From positions 30,764 to 94,763 of the forward strand of contig NZ_BNCD01000027.1 of assembly GCF_014656295.1 (NCBI RefSeq): DNA of 64,000 nt, read 5' to 3'. Source of the stretch: Streptomyces sulfonofaciens (GTDB lineage Bacteria; Actinomycetota; Actinomycetes; Streptomycetales; Streptomycetaceae). The notes under the pieces were generated by a model. That model saw only the letters and a program-made list of their open reading frames with translations. It was not told the DNA's origin and did no database searches. Shown piece by piece: positions 16,489 to 25,068 of the stretch. Made by a program: the position numbers and the translations under genes. Position 1 is the stretch's first letter; each line of letters starts with the position of its first letter.

Positions 16489-17370
16489 ATGTTCGGCCGC
16501 AGGCAGGGCAAGTACACGAACCGCGGGCCGGGAAAAGGGATCCTCTCGGCCCTTCCGACGCCGCCTGACGCGGGGGTGCTGAGCTGCCGGGTGCTCGACC
16601 CCGTCAGCGAGCCCGTGCGGCATGCCGAGTTGGCGGTCAGCGACACCCTGGGTCGTACGGTCGTCGCAGGGAGTACGGACCCGTACGGTTCGTTCGTGGC
16701 CACCGTCCCGGCCGGCGAGTACCGCCTGGCGGTCTCCGCGGAGGGCTATGCGCCCTACCGTGCGACCGCGACCGTCCCCGAGAGCGGCCTCGCCTCGCTC
16801 GGTGACCTCACCCTGCAGATCTCCACGCCTCCCGCGCTGCCCCTGCCGGGCGACTGGGAGATCGAGCCGGCCCACACCTCGATCGGTTTCACCGCGAGCC
16901 GCATCGGCTTCGCACGCATTCGCGGCCGGTTCAACACCTTTGCTGGTGCGATACGGATAGCCGACCCCATCGAGCACTCCGCGATGCACGTGGTGATCGA
17001 CGCCTCCTCGATCGACACCAATGTCGCGGTGCGCGACAACCACCTGCGGTCCGCCGATTTCCTCGATGTGCGGCGCTTCCCGACGCTGGAGTTCTACAGC
17101 GACCGCTTTGTGCACAAGGGCGGCAGTCATTGGGCCATCACCGGCGCACTGTCCCTGCACGGCGTCACCCGTACGGTCACGCTCGACACCGAGTACCAGG
17201 GCCTGGGCAGCGGCGTGGAGGGCGAGCCCAGGGCGGCCTGCCATGCCACGGCCGAACTCCACCGCGACGACTTCACGCTCAGTTGGCAGAGGATGCTGGC
17301 CCGTGGCGTCGCGGCCGTCGGCCCGAGCGTCACGGTGGACCTGGACGTTCAGATCGTGCCCAAGTGGTGA
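16489..17370 (+). CDS. YceI-domain protein with N-terminal carboxypeptidase-regulatory-like domain
   Basis: This 293-residue protein has two parts. Residues about 25-105 look like a carboxypeptidase-regulatory/Cna-B-type beta sandwich (LSCRVLDPVSEPVRHAELAVSD, DPYGSFVATVPAGEYRLAVSAEGY). Residues 118-293 are a YceI lipocalin-like domain (WEIEPAHTSIGFTASRIGFARIRGRF, TLEFYSDRF, GALSLHGVTRTVTLDTEY) that in other bacteria binds isoprenoids or other lipids. No signal peptide is seen, so it is probably cytoplasmic. The start ATG at 16489 has only a weak GGGG upstream. An AT-rich 260-base gap precedes it. Confidence 0.88.
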   Translation: MFGRRQGKYTNRGPGKGILSALPTPPDAGVLSCRVLDPVSEPVRHAELAVSDTLGRTVVAGSTDPYGSFVATVPAGEYRLAVSAEGYAPYRATATVPESGLASLGDLTLQISTPPALPLPGDWEIEPAHTSIGFTASRIGFARIRGRFNTFAGAIRIADPIEHSAMHVVIDASSIDTNVAVRDNHLRSADFLDVRRFPTLEFYSDRFVHKGGSHWAITGALSLHGVTRTVTLDTEYQGLGSGVEGEPRAACHATAELHRDDFTLSWQRMLARGVAAVGPSVTVDLDVQIVPKW

Positions 17371-17526
17371 CCCGCGGCCGGTGCCCCGTTCTCCACCGCG
17401 ACATGTGCACCGGCTTTCGCGCCGGGGCCTCTGGAGCCCCCCACCCGGGTCGTCGGTGCCGACCGGATGCCGGGAGAATGCCGTGGTGAGACAAGCGGTG
17501 TGTGTGATGCGACTGGTGTGGGGTTC

Positions 17527-17793
17527 GTGGAAGAGCTGAGCGACGTTGTGAGCGAGGTCAGGCATGTGCTGGTGCTGCCCGACCGTGACGCCGCGGAGGA
17601 GGCGGCCGAGGCGCTGGGTGAGCGGTTCGGCCTCGTGGAGGAACCGCAGTTGAAGCGGGACGCCCTCGCCGGTGAGGACGATGCCGAGGACGTCCAGTGG
17701 CTCCTGGTCGTCGAGGATGCCGAGGAGCAGCTCGACCCCCGGGAGCTGGACGAGTTCGCGGCCGAGTGGGACGGCTGGCGCGAGGAGCCCTGA
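17527..17793 (+). CDS. Small acidic protein, possibly RraB-like
   Basis: This 88-residue protein is acidic, with a strand-helix pattern VRHVLVLPDRDAAEEAAEALGERFG, then DALAGEDDAEDVQWLLVVED and a helix DPRELDEFAAEWDGW. The pattern resembles small RraB-type (RNase E inhibitor) proteins, but no diagnostic residue proves it. The GTG at 17527 is chosen because the frame upstream back to an ATG at 17467 codes for a Cys/Gly-rich sequence unlike protein; the longer form remains possible. It lies between the YceI-domain gene and holA. Confidence 0.6.
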   Translation: MEELSDVVSEVRHVLVLPDRDAAEEAAEALGERFGLVEEPQLKRDALAGEDDAEDVQWLLVVEDAEEQLDPRELDEFAAEWDGWREEP

Positions 17794-17918
17794 GACGCCT
17801 GGCTCCGGCCGTGCCGCTCGGCCCTCTCGCTTGGGCCGCGTCGCTCCGGTGCCCCGCGCCGGCCGGGCCGCACCCGCCCGTCCGCGCGGCCGGGGCATGG
17901 GCGGGCCCGCCCGACCGC

Positions 17919-18067
17919 AGGACGCGATCGGCTGCGGAGGACGCGATCGGCTCCCGAGGGTGGGGCCGGCTGCGGGGCGTCGGGTCGGCCCGGCAGGGTG
18001 GGCAGCGCCGGGCACGGGACCTGCTGCCAGCGCGGACTGTCAGCGGGGCCGGTCAGCGCGGACTGTC
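17919..18067. repeat. Two pairs of direct repeats upstream of holA
   Basis: AGGACGCGATCGGCT occurs at 17919-17933 and 17938-17952. CAGCGCGGACTGTC occurs at 18028-18041 and 18054-18067. The 17794-18106 gap has no supported gene. Confidence 0.75.
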
Positions 18068-18106
18068 GGCGGAGCTTGTCAGTGCCGCGTGGGATGCTTG
18101 GCGGCG

Positions 18107-19117
18107 ATGGCCAGGAACAGCGAACGCACCGCAGGAACCCGCAGGTCCGACACCTCCGACCCGCTGGCGCCGGTCACCGTCGCCGTGGGGCAGGAGGAGC
18201 TGCTGCTCGACCGTGCCGTACAGCAGGTGGTCGCGGCGGCGCGGGCCGCCGACCCGGACACGGACGTACGGGACCTCGCCCCGGACCAGTTGGCCCCGGG
18301 CACGTTGGCCGAGCTGACGAGCCCCTCGCTGTTCGCCGAGCGGAAGGTCGTCGTCGTTCGCCAGGCGCAGGATCTGTCCGCGGACACGATCAAGGACGTC
18401 AAGGCGTATCTGGCGGCGCCCGTGCCGGAGATCACACTCGTACTGCTGCACGCGGGCGCCGCCAAGGGCAAGGCGCTGCTCGACGCCGCGCGCAAGGCGG
18501 GGGCGCGTGAGGTCGCCTGCCCCAAGATGACCAAGCCGGCCGACCGGCTGGCGTTCGTGCGGGGTGAGTTCCGGGCGCTTGGCAGGTCCGCGACGCCCGA
18601 GGCGTGTCAGACGCTGGTCGACGCGATCGGCAGCGACCTGCGCGAGCTGGCCTCCGCCGTGGCGCAGCTGACGGCGGACGTGGCCGGCACCATCGACGAG
18701 GCGGTCGTCGGGCGGTACTACACGGGCCGGGCCGAGGCGTCGAGCTTCACGGTGGCCGACCGCGCCGTTGAGGGGCGCGCGGCGGAGGCACTGGAGGCAC
18801 TGCGCTGGTCGCTGTCGACCGGCGTCGCGCCGGTGCTGATCACCAGCGCCCTGGCCCAGGGCGTGCGGGCCATCGGGAAGCTGTCCGCGGCCCGGGGCGG
18901 AAGGCCCGCGGATCTTGCCCGGGAGCTGGGCATGCCGCCGTGGAAGATCGACCGTGTCCGCCAGCAGATGCGGGGCTGGACACCGGAGGGCGTCTCGGTG
19001 GCACTACGCGCCGTGGCGGAGGCGGACGCGGGAGTGAAGGGCGGCGGGGACGACCCGGAGTACGCGCTGGAGAAGGCGGTAGTCGCCATTGCCAGAGCGG
19101 CCCGCTCCCGGCGTTAG
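18107..19117 (+). CDS. holA: DNA polymerase III, delta subunit
   Basis: HolA is the clamp-loader subunit that opens the sliding clamp. The 336-residue protein shows the family layout: N-terminal PVTVAVGQEELLLDRAV, the ELTSPSLFAERKVVVVRQAQDL motif near residue 75, an AAA-like region (ITLVLLHAGAAKGKALLDAARKAG) and a C-terminal helical collar domain (ALRWSLSTGVAPVLITSALAQGVRAIGKL). The length is normal. The ATG at 18107 is chosen; the long open frame upstream to 17672 reads Arg/Pro/Ala noise. A strong hairpin follows at 19327. Confidence 0.93.
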   Translation: MARNSERTAGTRRSDTSDPLAPVTVAVGQEELLLDRAVQQVVAAARAADPDTDVRDLAPDQLAPGTLAELTSPSLFAERKVVVVRQAQDLSADTIKDVKAYLAAPVPEITLVLLHAGAAKGKALLDAARKAGAREVACPKMTKPADRLAFVRGEFRALGRSATPEACQTLVDAIGSDLRELASAVAQLTADVAGTIDEAVVGRYYTGRAEASSFTVADRAVEGRAAEALEALRWSLSTGVAPVLITSALAQGVRAIGKLSAARGGRPADLARELGMPPWKIDRVRQQMRGWTPEGVSVALRAVAEADAGVKGGGDDPEYALEKAVVAIARAARSRR

Positions 19118-19185
19118 CGGTTCGGTCGGAGCCCGGGTCGGACGGCCGGTGTCCGCTGCCCTCGTCGGTGGCCGGTCCGCTCCCG

Positions 19186-19275
19186 GGCCGGTGGGTGGTC
19201 CGCTCCCGGGTCGGGTGGCCGGTCCGCTCCCGGCGTCGGCGGCACTCGGGAAGCGGTCGAAGCGGTCGAAGCGGT
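19186..19275. repeat. Repeated GGTCCGCTCCCGG and GAAGCGGTC units
   Basis: GGTCCGCTCCCGG recurs at 13- to 30-base intervals between about 19180 and 19240. GAAGCGGTC is repeated three times in tandem around 19250-19275. No gene is supported in the 19118-19584 gap. Confidence 0.65.
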
Positions 19276-19326
19276 AGACGGAAGCGTGCGGGAGCACAGG
19301 ACGACGACCGAACCCCGCCACTGACG

Positions 19327-19376
19327 CCAGGAACCCCCTCCCGGCCCCTGGGGAAGGGGCGGAAAGGGGTTCCTGG
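19327..19376 (+). terminator. Terminator hairpin after holA
   Basis: An 11-bp perfect stem joins 19327-19337 with 19366-19376. An inner GCCCC/GGGGC stem lies in the loop. It is symmetrical and could also end transcription from the right. Confidence 0.8.
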
Positions 19377-19566
19377 GACTGCTGCGAGGACCCCGCCGCA
19401 GCGTCGTGGCGAACGCGGACGAGTGCGGAGCCCGGGATGCCGGTGGGGAGCGGAGGAGAGAGGGCCCGCTCTGGGTCCCGGCCGGCGGTCAGACGTACGG
19501 ATGACCTGATGATCGGCTAGGCGATCGGACGGCCGGGCCGGAGCCACGGCCGGGGTCGGTCACCGG

Positions 19567-19584
19567 GCCGCCCGTCTGGGCGGC
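19567..19584 (-). terminator. Terminator immediately after rpsT
   Basis: GCCGCCC (19567-19573) and GGGCGGC (19578-19584) pair around GTCT. It begins right after the rpsT stop codon on the minus strand. Confidence 0.75.
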
Positions 19585-19851
19585 TCAGCCCTTGAGGGAC
19601 GCGACCTTCGACGCCAGGGCCGACTTCTTGTTGGCGGCCTGGTTCTTGTGGATGACGCCCTTCGAGACAGCCTTGTCCAGCTTGCGCGCGGCGTCGCGCG
19701 AGGCGGCCGTCGCCTTCTCGACGTCACCCGCGGCGACTGCCTCACGGGTGCGGCGGATCGCGGTCTTCAGGGAGGACTTGACGGCCTTGTTCCGCTGCCG
19801 GGCCTTCTCGTTGGTCTTGATCCGCTTGATCTGGGACTTGATGTTCGCCAC
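19585..19851 (-). CDS. rpsT: 30S ribosomal protein S20
   Basis: S20 binds 16S rRNA early in 30S assembly. The 88-residue basic protein begins MANIKSQIKRIKTNEKARQRNK and has the family helices TAIRRTREAV, AARKLDKAVSKGVIHKNQAANKKS and SALASKVASL. Length and composition are typical. The ATG at 19851 follows AAAGGCTCC read on the plus strand, i.e. GGAG on the minus strand. It is divergent from lepA, an arrangement conserved in Streptomyces. Confidence 0.98.
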   Translation of the reverse strand: MANIKSQIKRIKTNEKARQRNKAVKSSLKTAIRRTREAVAAGDVEKATAASRDAARKLDKAVSKGVIHKNQAANKKSALASKVASLKG

Positions 19852-20124
19852 GAAGGAGCCTTTTCAGGATCGAGTTCAGCTACAGAAGATGGATCTTTCA
19901 CGTGTCCCGTCGGTCGGTCGCCCCGGCTTTGCGTACCGCGCCGCTCCGCAGAGGGCCCGGGACCCCGGGGGAGGGTCCGAAGACACAGCGGTCCAGGCTA
20001 GCAGCCGGCGCCCAAGCGGCCCAAACCGGTCGCAGTGCCCGGCCCGTGGGACGATGGGAGCTGCGTATCGATCTGCCCTCGAACTCATCAGAGGCTTGAG
20101 AAGCCTCAGGAGACAGGACCCTGC

Positions 20125-21987
20125 GTGCCCGCGACCACTGACCATGTGCCTGAGCCGAGCCGTACCGACCCGGCTCGGATCCGCAACTTCTGCATCATCG
20201 CGCACATCGACCACGGCAAGTCCACGCTTGCCGACCGGATGCTCCAGCTCACCGGAGTGGTCGACCAGCGGCAGATGCGCGCCCAGTACCTCGACCGGAT
20301 GGACATCGAGCGCGAGCGCGGGATCACGATCAAGTCCCAGGCCGTCCGGCTGCCCTGGGCCCCCGTCGAGGGCCCCGACCAGGGCAGGACCCACATCCTG
20401 AACATGATCGACACTCCGGGACACGTGGACTTCACCTACGAGGTGTCCCGTTCCCTCGCCGCCTGCGAGGGCACGATCCTGCTCGTCGACGCCGCCCAGG
20501 GCATCGAGGCCCAGACCCTCGCCAACCTCTACCTGGCGATGGAGAACGACCTCACCATCATCCCGGTCCTCAACAAGATCGACCTGCCGGCCGCCCAGCC
20601 GGAGAAGTTCTCCGAGGAACTGGCGAACCTCGTCGGCTGCGAGCCGGACGAGGTCCTCAAGGTCTCGGCGAAGACCGGCCTCGGAGTGGAGGCGCTGCTC
20701 GACAAGGTGGTCGCCGAGATCCCCCCGCCGGTCGGCGTCCCCGACGCCCCCGCCCGCGCCATGATCTTCGACTCGGTCTACGACTCCTACCGCGGCGTGG
20801 TGACGTACGTACGTGTCGTCGACGGCCAGCTGAACAAGCGCGAGCGGATCCGGATGATGTCCACCGGCGCCACCCACGAACTGCTGGAGATCGGCACCAA
20901 CTCGCCGGAGATGCTGCCCGCCGACGGCCTCGGCGTCGGCGAGGTGGGCTATCTGATCACCGGTGTGAAGGACGTCCGGCAGTCCAAGGTCGGTGACACC
21001 ATCACCGCCCAGTCCAAGGGCGCGCAGGAGCCGCTCGGCGGGTACAAGGACCCCAGGCCGATGGTCTTCTCCGGTCTGTATCCGCTGGACGGCTCGGACT
21101 ATCCGGAGCTGCGCGAGGCCCTGGACAAGCTCCAGCTCAACGACGCCGCGCTGGTCTACGAGCCGGAGACCTCCGCCGCGCTCGGCTTCGGCTTCCGCGT
21201 CGGCTTCCTCGGACTGCTCCACCTCGACGTGGTGCGCGAGCGGCTGGAACGCGAGTTCGGCCTCGACCTGATCGCCACCGCGCCGAACGTGGTCTACCGC
21301 GTCGTCATGGAGGACGGGGCGGAGCACACGGTCACCAATCCGAGTGAGTTTCCGGAAGGAAAGCTCGCAGAGGTGCACGAGCCCGTGGTGCGGGCCACGA
21401 TCCTCGCGCCGAGCGAGTTCATCGGCGCGATCATGGAGCTCTGCCAGACCCGGCGGGGCGTGCTGCTCGGCATGGACTACCTCTCCGAGGACCGTGTGGA
21501 GATCCGCTACACCCTGCCGCTCGCCGAGATCGTCTTCGACTTCTTCGACCAACTGAAGTCCAAGACCCGCGGGTACGCCTCGCTCGACTACGAGCCCACC
21601 GGCGAGCAGAGTGCGCAGCTCGTCAAGGTCGACATCCTGCTGCACGGCGACAAGGTGGACGCTTTCTCGGCGATCACCCACAGGGACCAGGCGTACGCGT
21701 ACGGGGTGCGGCTGGTCGCCAAGCTCAAGGAGCTCATCCCGCGGCAGAACTTCGAGGTGCCCGTGCAGGCCGCGATCGGCTCCCGGGTGATCGCCCGGGA
21801 GACCATCCGGGCCATCCGCAAGGACGTCCTCGCCAAGTGCTACGGCGGTGACATCTCCCGCAAGCGGAAGCTGCTGGAGAAGCAGAAGGAGGGGAAGAAG
21901 CGGATGAAGATGGTGGGCGCCGTCGAGGTGCCCCAGGAGGCGTTCATCGCGGTGCTCTCCAGCGACGACGGAGGCAAGAAGAAGTAG
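20125..21987 (+). CDS. lepA: Elongation factor 4 (back-translocase)
   Basis: LepA is a ribosome-bound GTPase that acts in initiation and in stalled elongation. The 620-residue protein has the GTPase motifs AHIDHGKST (P-loop near residues 20-28), DTPGHVDF and NKIDLP, then the elongation-factor domains II and III, and the LepA-specific C-terminal domain (KVDILLHGDKVDAFSAITH). Length matches the family. The GTG start at 20125 is preceded by CAGGAGA at 20107-20113. A 15-bp hairpin follows the stop. Confidence 0.97.
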   Translation: MPATTDHVPEPSRTDPARIRNFCIIAHIDHGKSTLADRMLQLTGVVDQRQMRAQYLDRMDIERERGITIKSQAVRLPWAPVEGPDQGRTHILNMIDTPGHVDFTYEVSRSLAACEGTILLVDAAQGIEAQTLANLYLAMENDLTIIPVLNKIDLPAAQPEKFSEELANLVGCEPDEVLKVSAKTGLGVEALLDKVVAEIPPPVGVPDAPARAMIFDSVYDSYRGVVTYVRVVDGQLNKRERIRMMSTGATHELLEIGTNSPEMLPADGLGVGEVGYLITGVKDVRQSKVGDTITAQSKGAQEPLGGYKDPRPMVFSGLYPLDGSDYPELREALDKLQLNDAALVYEPETSAALGFGFRVGFLGLLHLDVVRERLEREFGLDLIATAPNVVYRVVMEDGAEHTVTNPSEFPEGKLAEVHEPVVRATILAPSEFIGAIMELCQTRRGVLLGMDYLSEDRVEIRYTLPLAEIVFDFFDQLKSKTRGYASLDYEPTGEQSAQLVKVDILLHGDKVDAFSAITHRDQAYAYGVRLVAKLKELIPRQNFEVPVQAAIGSRVIARETIRAIRKDVLAKCYGGDISRKRKLLEKQKEGKKRMKMVGAVEVPQEAFIAVLSSDDGGKKK

Positions 21988-22082
21988 GCGCCTCGGCTCG
22001 CCCAGGGCTTCCCGGGCGGGCCGCGGCCACCGGACCGGCATCGGCGCGCCCGTGTGTGCGGGGCCCGCGCGTGCCGGTCGTC

Positions 22083-22119
22083 CCCGAGACCCGGCGCGCC
22101 CCGTGCGCCGGGTCTCGGG
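22083..22119 (+). terminator. Terminator hairpin after lepA
   Basis: Arms 22083-22097 and 22105-22119 form a perfect 15-bp stem with a 7-base loop. It is about 95 bases after the lepA stop. Confidence 0.85.
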
Positions 22120-22270
22120 CGTTCTCGCGGCGGTCCGCTAGCACAGCCGTCCCATCCGGTGTGTGCGCAAAAGCGGGACTCTCTGCGAAGAGACGGAGCG
22201 CCGTGTAAAGAGACGCGTCATGGCCTCTTACGCGTGGCCCGGCTGCCCTCTACTCTGATCACGCTCGACA

Positions 22271-22288
22271 GTTACTCGTGAGTTAAAC
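22271..22288 (+). promoter_or_regulatory. Near-palindromic operator candidate upstream of the acyl-CoA ligase
   Basis: GTTACTCGTGAGTTAAAC contains ACTC-GT-GAGT and flanking TT/AA, an imperfect dyad of the type bound by TetR-family fatty-acid regulators. It lies 70 bases before the GTG at 22357, just after TACTCT at 22250-22255, a likely -10. Confidence 0.45.
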
Positions 22289-22356
22289 AAGCAGCCAAGC
22301 CGCGGGCAGTCGGCCACCTGGCAAAGAGCCACGCTGTCGCGGGCCCGGAGGAAGTC

Positions 22357-24252
22357 GTGAGCGACACACAGACCCTGATCGAGAACCGTCCGCCGTCGGT
22401 GGCGACTGTCTTCCTGGAGCGCGTGGCGGCCACGCCCGACAAGGAGGCCTACCGGTATCCGGTCCCGCCCGCCTCGGGCGCGGGGCCCGACGACTGGAAG
22501 TCGCTGAGCTGGGCGCAGGCGGCCGATCGGGTCACCGCCATCGCCGCGGGCCTCATAGAACTCGGCGTCGGGCCCGAGGAGCGGGTCGCGCTCGCTTCGA
22601 CCACACGGATCGAGTGGGTCCTCACGGACCTCGGCATCCTGTGCGCGGGAGCGGCCACCACCACCGTCTACCCGCAGACCAACGCCGACGAGTCCGCGTT
22701 CATCCTCGCCGACTCCGGCAGCAGGGTGCTCATCGCGGAGGACGTCGAACAACTGGCCAAGGCGCGTCAGCGGCGCACCGACCTGCCCGGGCTCGCGCAC
22801 GTGGTCGTGATCGACCCCCGCGGCGTGAGGGACGCGGCCCCCGCGGACGAGCCCGACGGCTGGGTCATCACTCTCGACGAGCTCCAGGCGCGCGGTGCCG
22901 CCCGCCTGGAGAAGGACCCCGACCTCATCAGGGAGCGGGTCTCCGCGATCACCGCCGACCAGCTCGCCACCCTGATCTACACGTCCGGCACCACCGGCCG
23001 CCCCAAGGGTGTGCGGCTGCCGCACGACTGCTGGTCGTACATGGCCAAGGCCATTGCCGCCACCGGCCTCATCTACCCGGACGACGTGCAGTACCTGTGG
23101 CTGCCGCTCGCGCACGTCTTCGGCAAGGTGCTCACCAGCGGCCAGGTGGAGGTCGGGCACGTCACCGCAGTCGACGGCCGGGTCGACAAGATCATCGAGA
23201 ACCTTCCGGTGGTGCAGCCCACCTACATGGCCGCCGTGCCGCGCATCTTCGAGAAGGTCTACAACGGCGTCGCGGCCAAGGCCCGGGCCGGCGGGGCAGC
23301 CAAGTACAAGATCTTCCAGTGGGCCGCGGGAGTGGCCCGCGAGTACGCGAAGGTCACCCAGGACACCTACCGCCGCACCGGCAGGGCCTCCGCGCCCCTG
23401 GGCCTGGGCGCCAAGCACAAGATCGCCGACGCCCTCGTCTACAGCAAGCTGCGCGAGGCCTTCGGCGGGCGGATGCGGGCCTGTGTCTCGGGTTCGGCGG
23501 CGCTCGCGCCCGACATCGGCTACTTCTTCGCCGGCGCCGGAGTGCACATCCTGGAGGGCTACGGACTCACGGAGTCGTCGGCGGCGTCCTTCGTCAACCC
23601 GGGCGAGGCGTACCGCACCGGCACCGTCGGCAAGCCGCTGCCGGGCACCGAGGTCCGCATCGCCGAGGACGGCGAGGTCCTGCTCCGCGGGCCCGGCATC
23701 ATGCAGGGCTACCACGGCCTGCCGGACAAGACGGCCGAGGTGCTGGAGGCCGACGGCTGGTTCCACACCGGCGACATCGGCGAGCTCTCGGCAGACGGCT
23801 ATCTGCGGATCACGGACCGCAAGAAGGACCTGATCAAGACCTCCGGCGGCAAGTACATCGCCCCGGCCGAGGCCGAGGGCCAGTTCAAGGCGGTCTGCCC
23901 GTTCGTCTCGAACATCCTGGTGCACGGTGCCGACCGGAACTTCTGCACCGCGCTGATCGCACTCGACGAACCCTCGATCATGGACTGGGCGAAGGAGCAC
24001 GGCCTGGCCGGCAAGTCGTACGCCGAGGTGGTGGCGGCGCCCGCCACGGTCGCCCTCGTCGACGGCTACGTCCAGCGGCTCAACGAGGGGCTCCAGCGCT
24101 GGCAGGCCATCCGCAAGTTCCGGCTGCTGCCGCGTGACCTGGACATCGAGCACGGTGAGCTGACGCCCAGCCTGAAGCTGAAGCGGCCCGTGGTGGAGCG
24201 GGAGTACCGGCATCTGATCGACGAGATGTACGCGGGGGCCCGCGAGGCCTGA
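22357..24252 (+). CDS. Long-chain acyl-CoA ligase (AMP-forming)
   Basis: The 631-residue protein belongs to the AMP-binding family and activates fatty acids to acyl-CoA in the cytoplasm, using ATP. The P-loop YTSGTTGRPKG is near residues 208-218. The motif GYGLTESSAA follows, then WFHTGDIGEL, and DRKKDLIKTSGGKYIAPAE is the family C-terminal hinge. The protein resembles the FadD15/FadD-type (COG1022) subgroup, which has a longer N-terminal domain. The GTG start at 22357 follows GGAGG. It is followed by an 816-base repeat-rich gap. Confidence 0.95.
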   Translation: MSDTQTLIENRPPSVATVFLERVAATPDKEAYRYPVPPASGAGPDDWKSLSWAQAADRVTAIAAGLIELGVGPEERVALASTTRIEWVLTDLGILCAGAATTTVYPQTNADESAFILADSGSRVLIAEDVEQLAKARQRRTDLPGLAHVVVIDPRGVRDAAPADEPDGWVITLDELQARGAARLEKDPDLIRERVSAITADQLATLIYTSGTTGRPKGVRLPHDCWSYMAKAIAATGLIYPDDVQYLWLPLAHVFGKVLTSGQVEVGHVTAVDGRVDKIIENLPVVQPTYMAAVPRIFEKVYNGVAAKARAGGAAKYKIFQWAAGVAREYAKVTQDTYRRTGRASAPLGLGAKHKIADALVYSKLREAFGGRMRACVSGSAALAPDIGYFFAGAGVHILEGYGLTESSAASFVNPGEAYRTGTVGKPLPGTEVRIAEDGEVLLRGPGIMQGYHGLPDKTAEVLEADGWFHTGDIGELSADGYLRITDRKKDLIKTSGGKYIAPAEAEGQFKAVCPFVSNILVHGADRNFCTALIALDEPSIMDWAKEHGLAGKSYAEVVAAPATVALVDGYVQRLNEGLQRWQAIRKFRLLPRDLDIEHGELTPSLKLKRPVVEREYRHLIDEMYAGAREA

Positions 24253-24610
24253 TCCGCGGCGGGGCGCGCCTTCGGGGCCCCGGCCCCGTCCGCCCCCGCC
24301 CTCCGCTCTCCCGGGTCCTGGCTTACCCGGGTCCTGGCTCTCCCGGCCCCTGGCCCCGGCCGAGGTCCGGAGCCTTCGCCCTGGCCCCTCTCCGGGCCCT
24401 GGTTCACCCCTGGGTGCGTTCACCGTTCGTCTCCGGGGTCTGGCCCGTGTCTGGGGTCTGGCCCGTCTCCGAAGCCTGGTCCGTGTCCGGGGCCCTGGTC
24501 CGCCTCCGGCGGGTGCCCGGTGCGTTTCAAGGTCCCTTTCGGGGTCGTTGCGTCTCCGGGTCCCTTTCGGGGTCTCCGCCGCACCCCGGTGGGTCTTCGG
24601 GGCGTTCCCG

Positions 24611-24680
24611 GCGGGGTGCGGGGTGCGGGGTGCGGGGTGCGGGGTGCGGGGTGCGGGGTGCGGGGTGCGGGGTGCGGGGT
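24611..24680. repeat. Heptamer array, 10 perfect copies of GCGGGGT
   Basis: The unit GCGGGGT is repeated ten times without error from 24611 to 24680. It is not a multiple of three. Confidence 0.95.
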
Positions 24681-24967
24681 GCGCCGCTGTGCCGCTGTGC
24701 GGCTGACCGGTTCTGCCGCTGTGCCGCCCTGCGGCCGGTGAGTGGTCTGGGCCGGGTGTGCCACGGTGGGCCGGTGGCCGTGCGCGGGTGCGTCGTGGTC
24801 GCTCGCGCGCTTCCCCGCGCCCCTTCCAGGGCACGGGGCCTCGCCGGTGGCGAGCCGTCCTCGGCCGCGGGGCGCCCATCCCGAGCGGCCCCGCAGACCG
24901 ACGGCGCACCGGAAGCGGACAACGGCAGGCCCGGCGGGAACCGGGCAGCGCCCCGGAAGCATCCTCG

Positions 24968-25055
24968 GCATGGCCGCATGGCCGCATGGCCGCATGGCCG
25001 CATGGCCGCATGGCCGCATGGCCGCATGGCCGCACAGCGGCACAGCGGCATACGG
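24968..25055. repeat. Octamer array, 8 perfect copies of GCATGGCC then 3 variant octamers
   Basis: GCATGGCC is repeated eight times from 24968 to 25031. The phase continues as GCACAGCG, GCACAGCG and GCATACGG to 25055. Each unit holds an ATG and a GGCC palindrome. The array ends 13 bases before the hemW ATG. Confidence 0.95.
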
Positions 25056-25068
25056 GAGAATGGTCCGT

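Larger units (their letters stand above)
24253..25068. other. Repeat-rich gap of 816 bases, no gene
   Basis: The gap holds three kinds of tandem repeat: CTGGCCC/CCGGGTCC-type units at 24307-24500, a perfect heptamer array at 24611-24680 and a perfect octamer array at 24968-25031. Neither strand shows a coding sequence with normal composition. The long frames that cross it on both strands are repeat-driven. Confidence 0.8.

Noticed and set aside
24611..25055. The repeat arrays as a CRISPR array
   Set aside because: Units are 7-8 bases with no spacers, and no cas genes are near.
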